DNA of 64,000 nucleotides from DASXUX01 sp036504595 (GTDB taxonomy: Bacteria > Planctomycetota > SZUA-567 > H5-PLA8), in contig DASXUX010000053.1 of NCBI GenBank assembly GCA_036504595.1, positions 186,001 through 250,000 of the forward strand, read 5' to 3'. Each line of letters begins with the position of its first letter. Within the stretch, counting starts at the first letter, position 1. Positions 18,245 through 27,338 of the stretch are shown piece by piece. The position numbers were made by a program, and so were the translations under genes. The notes beneath the pieces were generated by a model. The model made no database searches. It was given only the letters and a program-made list of their open reading frames with translations, and was not told the origin of the DNA.

Positions 18245-18474
18245 AGCTTTGCTCCTCCAGAGTGCATGCGATGCAAGTAGTGGTCGTGGTTCTCGGCCAA
18301 GTCAGATGGCAAGCCCTTCGCTCGGCCCGCCCACTTCAGCAGCTTTTCGGACAAGGATGGCTTCTTTTTTCGAACTCGCCGAGCGGGTGCTACTTCGACC
18401 TCGGCACCCTCTTCAAACGCTCGTGGATTTTCCAGCACCACCACGCCATTGGTCACTCTGCCTTTGCATGTCAT
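18241..18474 (-). CDS. Antitoxin, distal paralogous copy
   Basis: The start ATG 18474 is set by GGGAGGTGAGGCT. This 77-residue protein shares the plan of the next gene almost residue for residue: TNGVVVLENP versus TNGVVVIEDP, EEGAEVEV versus PEGASVNV, a basic linker, then LLKWAGRAKGLPSDLAENHD. No second toxin lies between or upstream, so it is either a duplicated antitoxin, an anti-addiction homologue for a PIN toxin elsewhere, or the remnant of a second pair. Confidence 0.82.
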   Translation of the reverse strand: MTCKGRVTNGVVVLENPRAFEEGAEVEVAPARRVRKKKPSLSEKLLKWAGRAKGLPSDLAENHDHYLHRMHSGGAKL

Positions 18475-18535
18475 AGCCTCACCTCCCACGCTTGAGCACA
18501 TTATATCAGACCCACGTTCCTTCGCCCGCAAAACC

Positions 18536-19084
18536 TCAAGACGTCGAACTCAAAACGAAACGCTTGGCCACGGCATTTAGCACGAGGCCAGCCAGCGCCA
18601 AGTCTGCGAGTACACCTATCGGAAACACTCCTTCGGAGATCGCCGCGACGAACGGGAAGCCATAGCCTCGGCAAAAATCTCCAGGCACGTAGACGGTGCG
18701 CTCGGAAACGCACAGCCCGATAAAGCAGACAGCGCTCGCCACTCGCGCGGCAACGCCGTATCCAGAGGCACGCGTCTTCAGCGCGGCGAAGCTCCGCCAC
18801 CAAACGTGCGCGACAACGCCTGCGCAGAAACACATTCCCGCGCAGAACAACACGTCAGCCGCGATGTACTTCCAATCCCACAATGGCTCGCTCGCCCAAC
18901 TACCATACCAGACCCATGGCCAGCCTCGCTGAATGTGATTCCCGTAAGAGGAAAATGAAATGAAAAACCCAAAACGATCCTCTGTGCTCCGCACGTTTGC
19001 CCAGACGAGAAAGGCCGCCATCGCGGCCATCGCGATAATGACCGCCGGATGCCGCATCCATCGAAGTCTCTCGTGCTCCAACAT
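18536..19084 (-). CDS. Small integral membrane protein (unknown)
   Basis: This 182-residue protein has about four membrane helices (about 13-29, 73-95, 108-125 and 150-170) and a Trp/Tyr-rich outer loop (RGWPWVWYGSWASEPLWDWKY). The weak upstream sequence gives no clear ribosome site. No family is recognised. It lies between the toxin operon and the heparinase gene, on the same strand. Confidence 0.7.
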   Translation of the reverse strand: MLEHERLRWMRHPAVIIAMAAMAAFLVWANVRSTEDRFGFFISFSSYGNHIQRGWPWVWYGSWASEPLWDWKYIAADVLFCAGMCFCAGVVAHVWWRSFAALKTRASGYGVAARVASAVCFIGLCVSERTVYVPGDFCRGYGFPFVAAISEGVFPIGVLADLALAGLVLNAVAKRFVLSSTS

Positions 19085-19150
19085 ACAGAGCCCTTCTTCA
19101 ACTATAGTACGAACAGCAACCGTCTTTCGTTCGCGTTTAGCCTCTGAGCG

Positions 19151-21634
19151 TTAGTCTGTGCCCGCCGCCCACTCCGCCTTCTCCTTCAGCAGCTTCTCGC
19201 CGTTTAGCGAGAAGTGCGAACCTCGCACCGCGGCCCACGCCTCGACCCTGCCGCTCTTGTTGACAATCGCCACCGCCAGTTCCGCATCGGTGCTCATCTC
19301 TTTCGATTCGAGCGGCTTGCCGTAAGGACAACTCGCCAGCCACAGACTGCCGGTCGCGCCCAAATCGACCACGTTGGCGCTCAGGCCGTCATGCTGCTTG
19401 AACTTCGCCTTGGCTTTCTTCGCACCCAGGTAACGAGCCACCGGCGGGACGTTCAAGGACGCGCTCGGCTGCGTGACGAGGAACGTACTGAACACGCTCG
19501 GGCCTTCCTGGCGGCGCGTGAGTTGAGCCACCCACGGCGGCGCGCACCAGCCGCCATTCTTGCTGATGCCATACACGCCGCAGAGTTTTTCGTCGCGCCA
19601 GCAATTCCATGTCGTCTCCGTCTCGGCTCCCGGCACGATGAAGCAATTGCTGCGTCCGGACCACAGCCGCACGGTGCCGCCATTCTCGGGCGCTTCGGGC
19701 GTCATCTCCACGCCGCCTTCTGCATGCAGAAGCTGCGAGTACTGATTGGGCCGCAGGTCGAGCTCCGGCCTGGCCCACAGGTCCACGAACGCGAAACCGA
19801 TCCCCGCCAGATGCAGCACGAACCGCCGGTGCCGGTGCGGCGCGTACGCATCGTGCCGGCATTCGAGCACCTCGATCAGCCCGCCGGCCTTGAACAGTCC
19901 CAGCTTCACCGGCGGCGTGTGGCCGTGCCAGTTGCACAGGTGGCCGAGCGCCGCGAGCGGCTTGAGACCGTCGTCGTTCATCAGCATGCAGTTGTGCGCC
20001 GTCGCGTGATACAGATAGCCGCGCAGTTCCTGATGCTGCGGCGACCACATGCGATCGTCCGTGTACAGCCACGTCGCCGGGTCTCCGAGCAGCGTCTTTC
20101 TTTGCGTGTGCAGAATGAACGACATGAAGTCCGCGTGCGAATGCCCCAGCACGCGCATGTCCGTCATGTGCGAGACCGCCAGAAAATCGGCCGACGCATC
20201 CCATGCGCTGCGGAAAAACGTGTAGCCCGATTGCGGATAGTGCTTCGTAGCTTGTTGCGGAAGAGCAGCGACGGACCGCTCTTGGCTCTTAGCTCTTGGC
20301 TCTTGGCTTTCGCTCTCGCACCGTTCGCTCCTGCTCCCTGCGTCCTGCCTCCCGACTCCCGCCCTCGCCGTTTCCCCCCGTCCCCCCGTCTCCCCGTCCC
20401 CCTGTCTCTCTCGCGCCCTGCCCGCGAACCACGGCGAAAGCCCCACGCGCGGCGCGGCCCCCGCCTTCCAGTTCTTGAACTTCCTCTGCAATTCCGCCGC
20501 CGTCTCGCTGAGCATTTCGCCGGGCTCGTAGCCCAGCGCGCGCGACATCGCCGCCAATGGCGGATTCATCACCGGCGCGGCGAGCGTACCCAGCAGCATC
20601 GCCAGCGAGCCGCCGAATTCGTCGCCGAATTCGCTGAGCACTCCGTCCGGTTTGCAGGCGCGCACATTGAATTCCACCCACGCCGCCAGCTTGCGCTCCT
20701 CTGCGCGTGTAAACAGCCGAATGTCGTTCGCCTTCGCCAGCGCCGCGACGGAGAGGAATCCATACGTGATATGGTACTGGTACTTCGTGCTGTGCTCCGC
20801 ATACCCGCCATCGTCCATCATGTTGCGCTTGGCGTGAAACTGAATCGTGTCCACCGCCTGCTTGAGGAGTGCCTTCGCGACGCTGAACTCCGGAAACGCG
20901 ACCGCGTAGTAGAACGTCGCCAGCCCGTGGTCGCCGAGATGGTGATTGTCGCCGCGCATTTCGTCACCGCAGTAGCGGTAGTATTGCATCGCGTAGAACC
21001 AGAGCTGCTTCACCAGCCAGAAGACATCTTCATCGTTAATTACGCCCGCCTGCAGCGCCCCGCAGTACATAAAGTCGATCCACCTCGCCGAGCGCAAGAA
21101 GGTGCAGAGCGTGTTGTTGTTTGGCCCGCCGAAGTACCGGTCGTGGTCTTCATGGAAACCTTCTTCCAGCACGAACGGGTTGCCTTCGACGAAGGACTTC
21201 ATCAGCTCCATCGCGCGCCGCAGGTACTTCGTTTCGCCGGTCAGAGCGAACGCGGTGCTCAGTTCCGGCAGCCACGTCGTCCGCCCGCCAACTCGCGCGG
21301 CGACTTTCCAATCGATCTTTCCGTTCACTTCGGCTTGCACGCGATCGAACGGCGGCCAGGAATTGCGGAATTCACCGGTGAACAGCGCGTCGGCCTTTTC
21401 GATCACGTTGCCGCGCCCGTTGATCTCCGTCCACGCCGTCCCGTGCATGTAGAACGGCCAGCGCGGCTTTTCGCGCGAACGGAAATGGCTCGCGACCAAG
21501 CGCCGCGCCTCCTTTATGTCTCCGCGTCGCCGAGCCGCCGCTAGTTGCTGCCCGGCCTTACCCGGAAGCTTCAGTCCATCGAGAAACTGCTCATCGGTCA
21601 CTGTGCGCTGATCGTTGTACGGAACATCCATCAT
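19151..21634 (-). CDS. Heparinase II/III-like protein with a repeat-derived insert
   Basis: The start ATG 21634 (GAGGG upstream; ATG 21631 and 21667 are alternatives) gives 827 residues. The N-terminal alpha/alpha toroid-like half contains RREWP-type segments such as KPRWPFYMHG, the YHITYGFL region and the HHLGDHGLATFYYA catalytic-type His/Tyr helix. The C-terminal beta-sandwich has SHADFMSFILHTQRKTLLGDP and TAHNCMLMNDDG, as in uronate lyases and heparinase II/III. No signal peptide is visible. Residues about 405-452 (20278-20418) are a low-complexity insert of G/R/E/S (GDGETGGRGETARAG, then SQEPRAKSQERS), made of the purine-rich simple repeat seen at 45118. The product probably cleaves acidic polysaccharides. 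Confidence 0.85.
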   Translation of the reverse strand: MMDVPYNDQRTVTDEQFLDGLKLPGKAGQQLAAARRRGDIKEARRLVASHFRSREKPRWPFYMHGTAWTEINGRGNVIEKADALFTGEFRNSWPPFDRVQAEVNGKIDWKVAARVGGRTTWLPELSTAFALTGETKYLRRAMELMKSFVEGNPFVLEEGFHEDHDRYFGGPNNNTLCTFLRSARWIDFMYCGALQAGVINDEDVFWLVKQLWFYAMQYYRYCGDEMRGDNHHLGDHGLATFYYAVAFPEFSVAKALLKQAVDTIQFHAKRNMMDDGGYAEHSTKYQYHITYGFLSVAALAKANDIRLFTRAEERKLAAWVEFNVRACKPDGVLSEFGDEFGGSLAMLLGTLAAPVMNPPLAAMSRALGYEPGEMLSETAAELQRKFKNWKAGAAPRVGLSPWFAGRARERQGDGETGGRGETARAGVGRQDAGSRSERCESESQEPRAKSQERSVAALPQQATKHYPQSGYTFFRSAWDASADFLAVSHMTDMRVLGHSHADFMSFILHTQRKTLLGDPATWLYTDDRMWSPQHQELRGYLYHATAHNCMLMNDDGLKPLAALGHLCNWHGHTPPVKLGLFKAGGLIEVLECRHDAYAPHRHRRFVLHLAGIGFAFVDLWARPELDLRPNQYSQLLHAEGGVEMTPEAPENGGTVRLWSGRSNCFIVPGAETETTWNCWRDEKLCGVYGISKNGGWCAPPWVAQLTRRQEGPSVFSTFLVTQPSASLNVPPVARYLGAKKAKAKFKQHDGLSANVVDLGATGSLWLASCPYGKPLESKEMSTDAELAVAIVNKSGRVEAWAAVRGSHFSLNGEKLLKEKAEWAAGTD

Positions 21635-21689
21635 GTTGACGTACCCTCGGGGCGAACCGGTGCACATTAAGCAGCCGCCGAAAAACCGC

Positions 21690-21935
21690 CAGCGCAGACC
21701 TGTCAAGCAGCAGCGACACAGTCCCTGCGGCTTCCGCTTCTGTCCAAGACTGCACCGTGCGTAGGACATTTCGCCGAATTGTCCTGTCTCTTGCCGCGCA
21801 ACTCAGCGAAAAGTGCTGCAACTTCTGTCCAAAACTGCACCGTGCGCATCAGAACCGCGACCGTAAGGGCGCGGCTCCTGCCATAGTGCGCGCCTCCCGC
21901 TTCTCCGTCCTGTAAAAAACTGCACATGTGCAGAC
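21690..21935 (-). repeat. Upstream repeat region C: three TTTTGGACAGAAG-type motifs and a GGACA palindrome
   Basis: Read on the - strand, towards the heparinase gene, three motif copies occur: GCACATGTGCAGTTTTTTAC at 21909-21934, GCGCACGGTGCAGTTTTGGA(CAGAAG) at 21822-21848 and GCACGGTGCAGTCTTGGACA(GAAG) at 21737-21761. A palindrome (21763-21785) identical in plan to 7179-7202 lies between the last two. Related motif series precede pgi and the beta-helix gene at 62849. No convincing coding frame covers this region. Confidence 0.75.
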
Positions 21936-22283
21936 CCCTACTTCTTCGGTTGTCAAAGATCGCCGTCGTCAGGGCAGAGTATCCAACCTGACCCTCCGAT
22001 AATACTGACGTTTTAGCTGACCATTTGTTGCAGACATTTCGCAACTTATTTGGTTAATCGTTTTGAGTCGAAGCTGTTTCTTCATTCAGCAGTTTTGAGA
22101 AAATGAGGCCGATGCGGCCGAACTCGCGCCACCCGCTACCTCAGCCTCAGCCCTCACTGAATCCTGCGCTTGCGATCTTGCAGTTTCCGGCGATCTTTGC
22201 GCTTCACCCGAAAGGCGCGTCCGGCGGCTCTCTAATTGACGTGGGATACCCAGACGAGTATGCAGTCCGAAGGGAACAGCAGA
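21936..22283. other. Intergenic region upstream of the alpha-galactosidase-like gene
   Basis: The stretch contains an AT-richer segment (about 22000-22090) with possible promoter sequence, but I cannot assign -35 and -10 boxes with confidence. No coding frame with a ribosome site and no RNA gene was recognised. Confidence 0.4.
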
Positions 22284-24227
22284 ATGAATATGCGAGCCAA
22301 GATAATCGATTTCGTGGTGCTCATCGCGCTGATCTGGGCGGTTAACGTGCCAGCGGCGGAATCTGCAAAGGATGCAGCGCCCGCGGAGAAGGTCTGGAAG
22401 TTGACAACCGAGGACACGTACCTGGAACTCGCCATTCGCGATGGCAAGGCGATGATCACCGCACTGCGGAATCCAGCTCAGGCCTGGAACTGGATTCCCG
22501 CCCCGTCGCCTGTGCCTATGCCTGGCGTGCAAACTCCCAACGGCTACAAGGCGCTCGCGTGGGAGTTTCGCGACGCAAGCGAGGACAGGGCAGCCGGTCA
22601 ACAAGTCTCGCTTCGATTCACCTGCAACGATCCCGTGCTGGAGATGAAATCATTCTGGCGTGCGCTGCCGGGTCCGGGGCCCGCGGAGAATTGGGTGACG
22701 GTGGAGAACAAGTCGGGCGGCGAGGTCACCTTCAGTTCCAGCACTGCGGCCGCCATGCTCGATCTGGTGGCCGACGCCGCCGTGACCCTGCATCGGGCTG
22801 AGAAGACTTCCGCAGGCATCGGAAAGGTCTTCCAGGACGCGATCGGACCCAACGCAAATTTCAGCACCAACGCCCACCTGATTCCCCTCGTCATCCTTGG
22901 CGTCGGATCGGCGCATGGCGCCTATCTGGGATTTGAATGGGAATTGGGCGGCTTCAAGATCTCCACCCAGGCGGATCCGTTGCGAACATCTGCCTCGGTC
23001 CACCCCATTACCGAGAACGTCCGCCGGGCCAACGGCGAAGCCTTCCTGATTCCGAGCGTGTACTACGGCGCCTACAAAGGCGACATCGACGATGGCGGCA
23101 ACCGGTTCAAGCGCTGGTTCTGGAACCACAAGATCACCCGAAGCCTCCACGACAATGCGGACGAACCGTGGGTCGAAGTTTGCATGCAGGAGATCGGAGG
23201 CAACGGCTCCGCCGGCGTCACGGGCAAGACTCCGCAAGGCGTTTACGATCGCCTCGCCGCCGTAGGAGCCGAACTGGTCAAAGTGGACTTCTGGGATGGC
23301 AGCGGCAAGGGCTGGTACACAAATCGTGACTGGACCTTCCACCCCGAATTCTGGCCCAACGGTTTTGACTTCGCCGCCAAAGCGCACAAAGCCGGGCTGA
23401 AGGCGTCCCTCTACATGGGCGGGACGTACAACGATTGCGACCTGGCGACGACTGCGGGACGCGACGCGGAACTTGATGCGGTCCTCAGCCGGTTCGACAA
23501 GGGCTGGTTCGACATGTGGCGGACGGACTTGTACACCGCGCCCAAGGAACCGATGCCGCAAACCTACCAGGGCGTCGCCAACTTCCTATACATCCAGGAC
23601 CAGTTGATCAAGAACAGGCCGGGATACCGTTACGAAAACTGCTGCAACGGCGGGAAATACAAAGGCTTCGCCATCTGCCGCAGGATGACGTTCTGTACAA
23701 TGAATGACGACGACAAGACTCCGTGGAAGACCCGGACGACGTACTACTCGAACAGCTTCGCCATCAATCCGGTTCAGCTCAAGTCCGATCTGGGTCCGGC
23801 CAACACCGCCTACGAACTGCGCACGGACATGCTGGGCTCGATTCTGACCTGGGCGGTGGATAATCCGATCTACCGGCAGCACATCGCCCTCTACAAGGCC
23901 AAGCAGCGGCCGATCCTGCGCGGCGGCAACGTCTACCACATTCTGCCCATGCCTGACGGCTCGAACTGGGACGGTTTGCAGTTCCACAATCCTGAGCTGA
24001 ACCGTGGATCGGTTTTCCTCTTTAAGCCCTCGGTCAAAGCCGCGGATGGAGACTCAAAAACTGTCAAACTGAAGGGTCTTGATCGGACGGCGAGCTACTC
24101 ATTGGTTTTCCAGGATCGGACGAACTTAAACTGCTCAAAGACCGGCGCGCAGTTGATGGACGAAGGAATTGCCGTCTCCGGAATGACCGGCGACAACGCC
24201 TCGGAGATCATCTGGATTGAAAAGTAG
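22284..24227 (+). CDS. Secreted alpha-galactosidase-like glycoside hydrolase (GH36/GH27-type barrel)
   Basis: The start ATG 22284 is chosen because GAAGGGA lies eight bases upstream; ATG 22290 is a close alternative. The 647-residue protein has a signal peptide (about 3-24), a beta-sandwich N-terminal domain and a barrel with LVKVDFWDG (nucleophile Asp about 335, in the K-x-D pattern). A later RYENCCNGGKYKGF (about 448-461) aligns with the E-N-C-x-x-G-G-x-R-x-D acid/base strand of GH36 enzymes, but the expected Asp is not at its usual place. A C-terminal beta domain follows. It probably removes alpha-linked galactose or a related sugar; the altered acid/base strand makes the activity uncertain. 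Confidence 0.8.
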   Translation: MNMRAKIIDFVVLIALIWAVNVPAAESAKDAAPAEKVWKLTTEDTYLELAIRDGKAMITALRNPAQAWNWIPAPSPVPMPGVQTPNGYKALAWEFRDASEDRAAGQQVSLRFTCNDPVLEMKSFWRALPGPGPAENWVTVENKSGGEVTFSSSTAAAMLDLVADAAVTLHRAEKTSAGIGKVFQDAIGPNANFSTNAHLIPLVILGVGSAHGAYLGFEWELGGFKISTQADPLRTSASVHPITENVRRANGEAFLIPSVYYGAYKGDIDDGGNRFKRWFWNHKITRSLHDNADEPWVEVCMQEIGGNGSAGVTGKTPQGVYDRLAAVGAELVKVDFWDGSGKGWYTNRDWTFHPEFWPNGFDFAAKAHKAGLKASLYMGGTYNDCDLATTAGRDAELDAVLSRFDKGWFDMWRTDLYTAPKEPMPQTYQGVANFLYIQDQLIKNRPGYRYENCCNGGKYKGFAICRRMTFCTMNDDDKTPWKTRTTYYSNSFAINPVQLKSDLGPANTAYELRTDMLGSILTWAVDNPIYRQHIALYKAKQRPILRGGNVYHILPMPDGSNWDGLQFHNPELNRGSVFLFKPSVKAADGDSKTVKLKGLDRTASYSLVFQDRTNLNCSKTGAQLMDEGIAVSGMTGDNASEIIWIEK

Positions 24228-24228
24228 G

Positions 24229-24262
24229 CTTTCGTAGCGTCCAGGGGCTCTGCCCCGGGGGG
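24229..24262 (+). repeat. GGGGC-ctct-GCCCC hairpin before a beta-helix gene
   Basis: The arms CAGGGGC and GCCCCGG lie in the 39-bp gap between the galactosidase-like and beta-helix genes. The same G-run also supplies the ribosome binding site of the following ATG. This may be another REP-like element. Confidence 0.45.
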
Positions 24263-24266
24263 ACAC

Positions 24267-25637
24267 ATGCGGCATTTCAAGCGTGCGGTTCAGACTGCAG
24301 CGTGGGTCGTCTGTTTCAGTCAGTGCCTTTTTGCCGCCACCCCGCAGCGCGTGACGATTGGAGAAGGTTCGGGCTATCTTCGATATCCCACCGCCCAAAC
24401 CACGCTCAAGTTGCAGCCGGGCGACACGCTCTACATCGCCGCCGGGACATACACTGGATTGTCACTCGGAAATCTCGCGGGAGCCGCGGAAAACCCGATC
24501 ACGGTCACCTGCGATCCCAATGCTGTTTTCACAACGCGGGATCCGCAGTGGAATGAGTTTCCAAACATCGCGCACTTGCGCTTCGAGAAGTTCCGTTTCG
24601 AAAACTACAAGAGCACATGCATGAAGATCACTGGCAGCAGCCACGATTTGCTGTTCAAGGATTTCAAGCTGACGGATGTCTCCGGATACTCCTTTTACGT
24701 CTACGATCCGGCCAAGGTTTTCAACGGCACTAAGGAAAGCGCGTTCTACAATTTCAAATGGGAGAACGTACTGGTGGACGGCAAGACCGACGGCGCGGCC
24801 ATCACCAATGCCGATTACCAGTCTGTCTCGAATCTGAAGTCCGTGCTTCTTGATTTTGAAATCTACCGCTGCACGTTCAAACACTTCGACAATTCCAAGC
24901 AAGCTTTTCCGGTCATCGGCCTGGACAAGTGCTTCAATCTGCAGGTTCACGAATGCAGCTTCAGCGACATCGGCATGGCGGAGTCTCCAATTGGCCACAA
25001 CGTGTGCATCTGCGGCGCCGGCTGCTTCCGAATCTACAACAACAAATTCACCCGGCAGTGGGCCAATGACGTGCGCGTCTGGCCCATCAAACTGAACGCT
25101 CTCGGCTACAACGGTCCGGACGCGGTAAACCGCTTCTACAACAACATCAGTTGGGAAAAACGGAAGTACCCGATGTATGAGCAGAACATCGTGCGGGACG
25201 CGGATATCGAGAAGTCCGCGGGAGTGTTTTCCCGCACCAGCTCCGAAGTCTGCTTCAACACACTCTACAGGTCTCGAAAGGCGGCCAGCAGCAAGGATCC
25301 CTACGCCGGCCACCTGGTGGATGTGTACAGTCCCGACATCGTCATCAAGCACAACCTGCTCATTGAGCCGGAAGCCGACGCGCCCTTCAACCCGAAGAAA
25401 AACTACGTCTATCAACTGGGCGCGGGCCCGCAGCCCGGCGTTGTGGCTGAAAACAACCTCGTCTTTCCCACGCTCGAAGCCGCTGGAGTAGATGCCGAGA
25501 CGTTCATGCCGTCAAAGACCAGCCCCGCGCACGACGCCGCGGCCGGGCGAATCGAGTACATCACCACAGACCACTGCAACAACAACCGCTACGCTGGGAA
25601 AGCGGCGGACGTGGGCGCTGTCGAACGACAAGATTGA
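24267..25637 (+). CDS. Secreted right-handed beta-helix protein (pectate-lyase-like)
   Basis: The 456-residue product has a signal peptide (about 1-23) and then TLKLQPGDTLYIAAGTYTG, the usual first coil of polysaccharide-lyase-type beta-helices. Repeated coils such as FRIYNNKFTRQ, NRFYNNISWE and IVIKHNLLIEPEA follow. Nine or more cysteines in the middle part (for example NVCICGAGC) are unusual and suggest disulfides outside the cytoplasm. It lies 39 bp downstream of the alpha-galactosidase-like gene and just upstream of the GH76 gene, so these three probably work together on a glycan. Confidence 0.85.
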   Translation: MRHFKRAVQTAAWVVCFSQCLFAATPQRVTIGEGSGYLRYPTAQTTLKLQPGDTLYIAAGTYTGLSLGNLAGAAENPITVTCDPNAVFTTRDPQWNEFPNIAHLRFEKFRFENYKSTCMKITGSSHDLLFKDFKLTDVSGYSFYVYDPAKVFNGTKESAFYNFKWENVLVDGKTDGAAITNADYQSVSNLKSVLLDFEIYRCTFKHFDNSKQAFPVIGLDKCFNLQVHECSFSDIGMAESPIGHNVCICGAGCFRIYNNKFTRQWANDVRVWPIKLNALGYNGPDAVNRFYNNISWEKRKYPMYEQNIVRDADIEKSAGVFSRTSSEVCFNTLYRSRKAASSKDPYAGHLVDVYSPDIVIKHNLLIEPEADAPFNPKKNYVYQLGAGPQPGVVAENNLVFPTLEAAGVDAETFMPSKTSPAHDAAAGRIEYITTDHCNNNRYAGKAADVGAVERQD

Positions 25638-25664
25638 AGCGTTCGCCCGCACGGGAGATTTCCG

Positions 25665-26781
25665 GTGAGGATAGCTTTTCTGAGTTGTCTCGCAGCAGCA
25701 GCGCTCTGGCCACTTCCGGCGCGCACCGCAGACGCGCCGCCGGACTCAAAACAGTACGCGCAGCGTGCTCAAGAAGTGACCCAACACATTCAGAAGACAT
25801 TCTGGGATGCCGAGACGGGGCTGTACCGCAAGACCACGAGCGGCAAAGAGCCCGACTTCGTGTGGGCCGGCGGCATCATATTTTTCGGCGCTGGTCGCAG
25901 CGTCCCGCCACGATGCCGCCTTTCGGCCAGCGCTGGAGAAATTCTTCGCCGGGCTGAACAAGTACTGGGACGCAAAGGCCAAAATCCCAGGGTATGAGCC
26001 CGCGCCGACGCGTGGCGGCAATGACAAGTACTATGATGACAACGAGTGGCTCGTGCTCGCACTGCTCGAAGCTTACGAACTGACGCGCGAACCGCAGTAC
26101 CTGACGCGCGCGGAAGAAACGCTGAAGTTTGTGCTGAGCGGCTGGGATGATGAGCTCGGCGGCGGAATCTGGTGGCACGAGAGGCACAAGGATGGCACCA
26201 AGAACGCATGCTCCAATGCGCCTGCCGCGGCCGCTTGCCTGCGAATGGCCCGAATCAAAAACACCGCGGACTATGTCGGCTGGGCCACAAAGATTGTGGA
26301 GTGGACGCGGCGGAACCTGCAGGACAAAGACGGGCTATTCGACGACCGCAAAGTCGTCGCCACCGGCGAACTGAAGCGCGGCAAGCTGACCTACAACACG
26401 GCGCTCATGATCCGCGCGCTGCTTGGCCTGTGGCGGCAGACGGGCAAGGCCGAGTACCTAGACGAAGCCAAGCGCATCGGCAAAGCGAGTGACTGGTTTC
26501 TCGGACGAGGCACGGGCGCCTATCGCGACCACGTCAAGTGGTCGCATCTTCAGGTCGAGGCCGATCTGGAACTGTATCGCGCGACGAAAGAAACGTATCT
26601 GCTCGAACGCGCTCGAAAAAACGGAGAGTATCACTACAAAGCATGGAAGGCGGGGCCTCCGCAGGATCTGATGACCAACGCCTCGATCGCACGTCTTCTT
26701 TGGCTGCTGGCTGACCATGAGACGCCAGCCGGGCAAGCCTTCTGGGCCCAGGCCGACCGCATAGAGGACGCAAAACGTTAA
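25665..26781 (+). pseudogene. GH76-like alpha-1,6-mannanase gene with a frameshift
   Basis: Two overlapping frames make one protein. The first starts at GTG 25665 (GGGAG upstream) with a signal peptide and reaches DFVWAGGIIF; the second resumes with SALVAASRHDAAFRPALEKF and continues to 26781. The switch falls at a T5 run at 25881-25885, and removing one T restores a single frame of about 371 residues. The second part has the GH76 core, including the tandem catalytic Asp pair in KYYDDNEWLVLALLEAY and GGGIWWHERHKDGTKNACSNAPAA. GH76 enzymes are endo-alpha-1,6-mannanases. The downstream part is intact and well conserved, so a sequencing or assembly error in the homopolymer, or a very recent mutation, is more likely than old decay. 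Confidence 0.82.
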
Positions 26782-26927
26782 GAACGCCGAAGGATCTTCC
26801 CGCAAGTCCACCTTCAGAGTCTGACAAACGGTTTGCCGCGCGGAACTGAGCGCTCCACCAGCGCTTCACTTGACCATTCAGCTAGGGCGGGTAACATGCT
26901 TCGAAGTACCGGACGAGAGCGCTTGAC

Positions 26928-27257
26928 GTGCGAACCTGCCTGCTTTTCTTCATCGTTGTTTCAGCGTTTCTGGGCCCGCGTTGCGCCATTTGCGGCGACT
27001 TGGACTTGCTCCAGTTCGCGAACGCGGCCGAAGAACGTCACGAGCATACGCCACCGTCCAACTGTCACGCGCACGTCGTCAGTTCCGCCGTCACCGCCGC
27101 CATTCCCGCCGTGGATCAGCCATCGGCCGACGAAATCCTCACGCCCGTCATTGCCGAGTGCTTGCCTGTTGTGCTCAGTGATGTTCCGCTCTCCGCAGCA
27201 AGCCTCGCAAGCCACCATCCACCTGCATTAAGACCTGCGACCGTCCTTCGCTGCTGA
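26928..27257 (+). CDS. Small secreted Cys/His-rich protein at head of metal-efflux operon
   Basis: A GTG start at 26928 gives 109 residues beginning with a clear signal peptide (about 1-19, TCLLFFIVVSAFLG). The mature part has a possible metal-binding cluster, ERHEHTPPSNCHAH, and a His pair near the end (SHHPP). It lies 82 bp upstream of the TolC-like gene, in the place where small periplasmic metal-binding proteins often precede CusCBA/CzcCBA genes. No named family is recognised. The start lacks a strong ribosome site. Confidence 0.6.
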   Translation: MRTCLLFFIVVSAFLGPRCAICGDLDLLQFANAAEERHEHTPPSNCHAHVVSSAVTAAIPAVDQPSADEILTPVIAECLPVVLSDVPLSAASLASHHPPALRPATVLRC

Positions 27258-27338
27258 TCGTCCTCTCTCGAAAGCTGTCTCTGCGGCGCCGTCCAGGTGT
27301 CGTGTTGTCATTTTAATTCTTCGTTGTGAGGGGGAAAC

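Noticed and set aside
19214..21544. A 776-codon + frame opposite the heparinase-like gene
   Set aside because: Arg/His-rich shadow without motifs; the - strand frame has clear heparinase signatures.
25875..25890. Programmed frameshift in the GH76 gene
   Set aside because: The required shift is +1 within ATATTTTTC with no stop or stimulatory structure seen; a homopolymer error or mutation is simpler.
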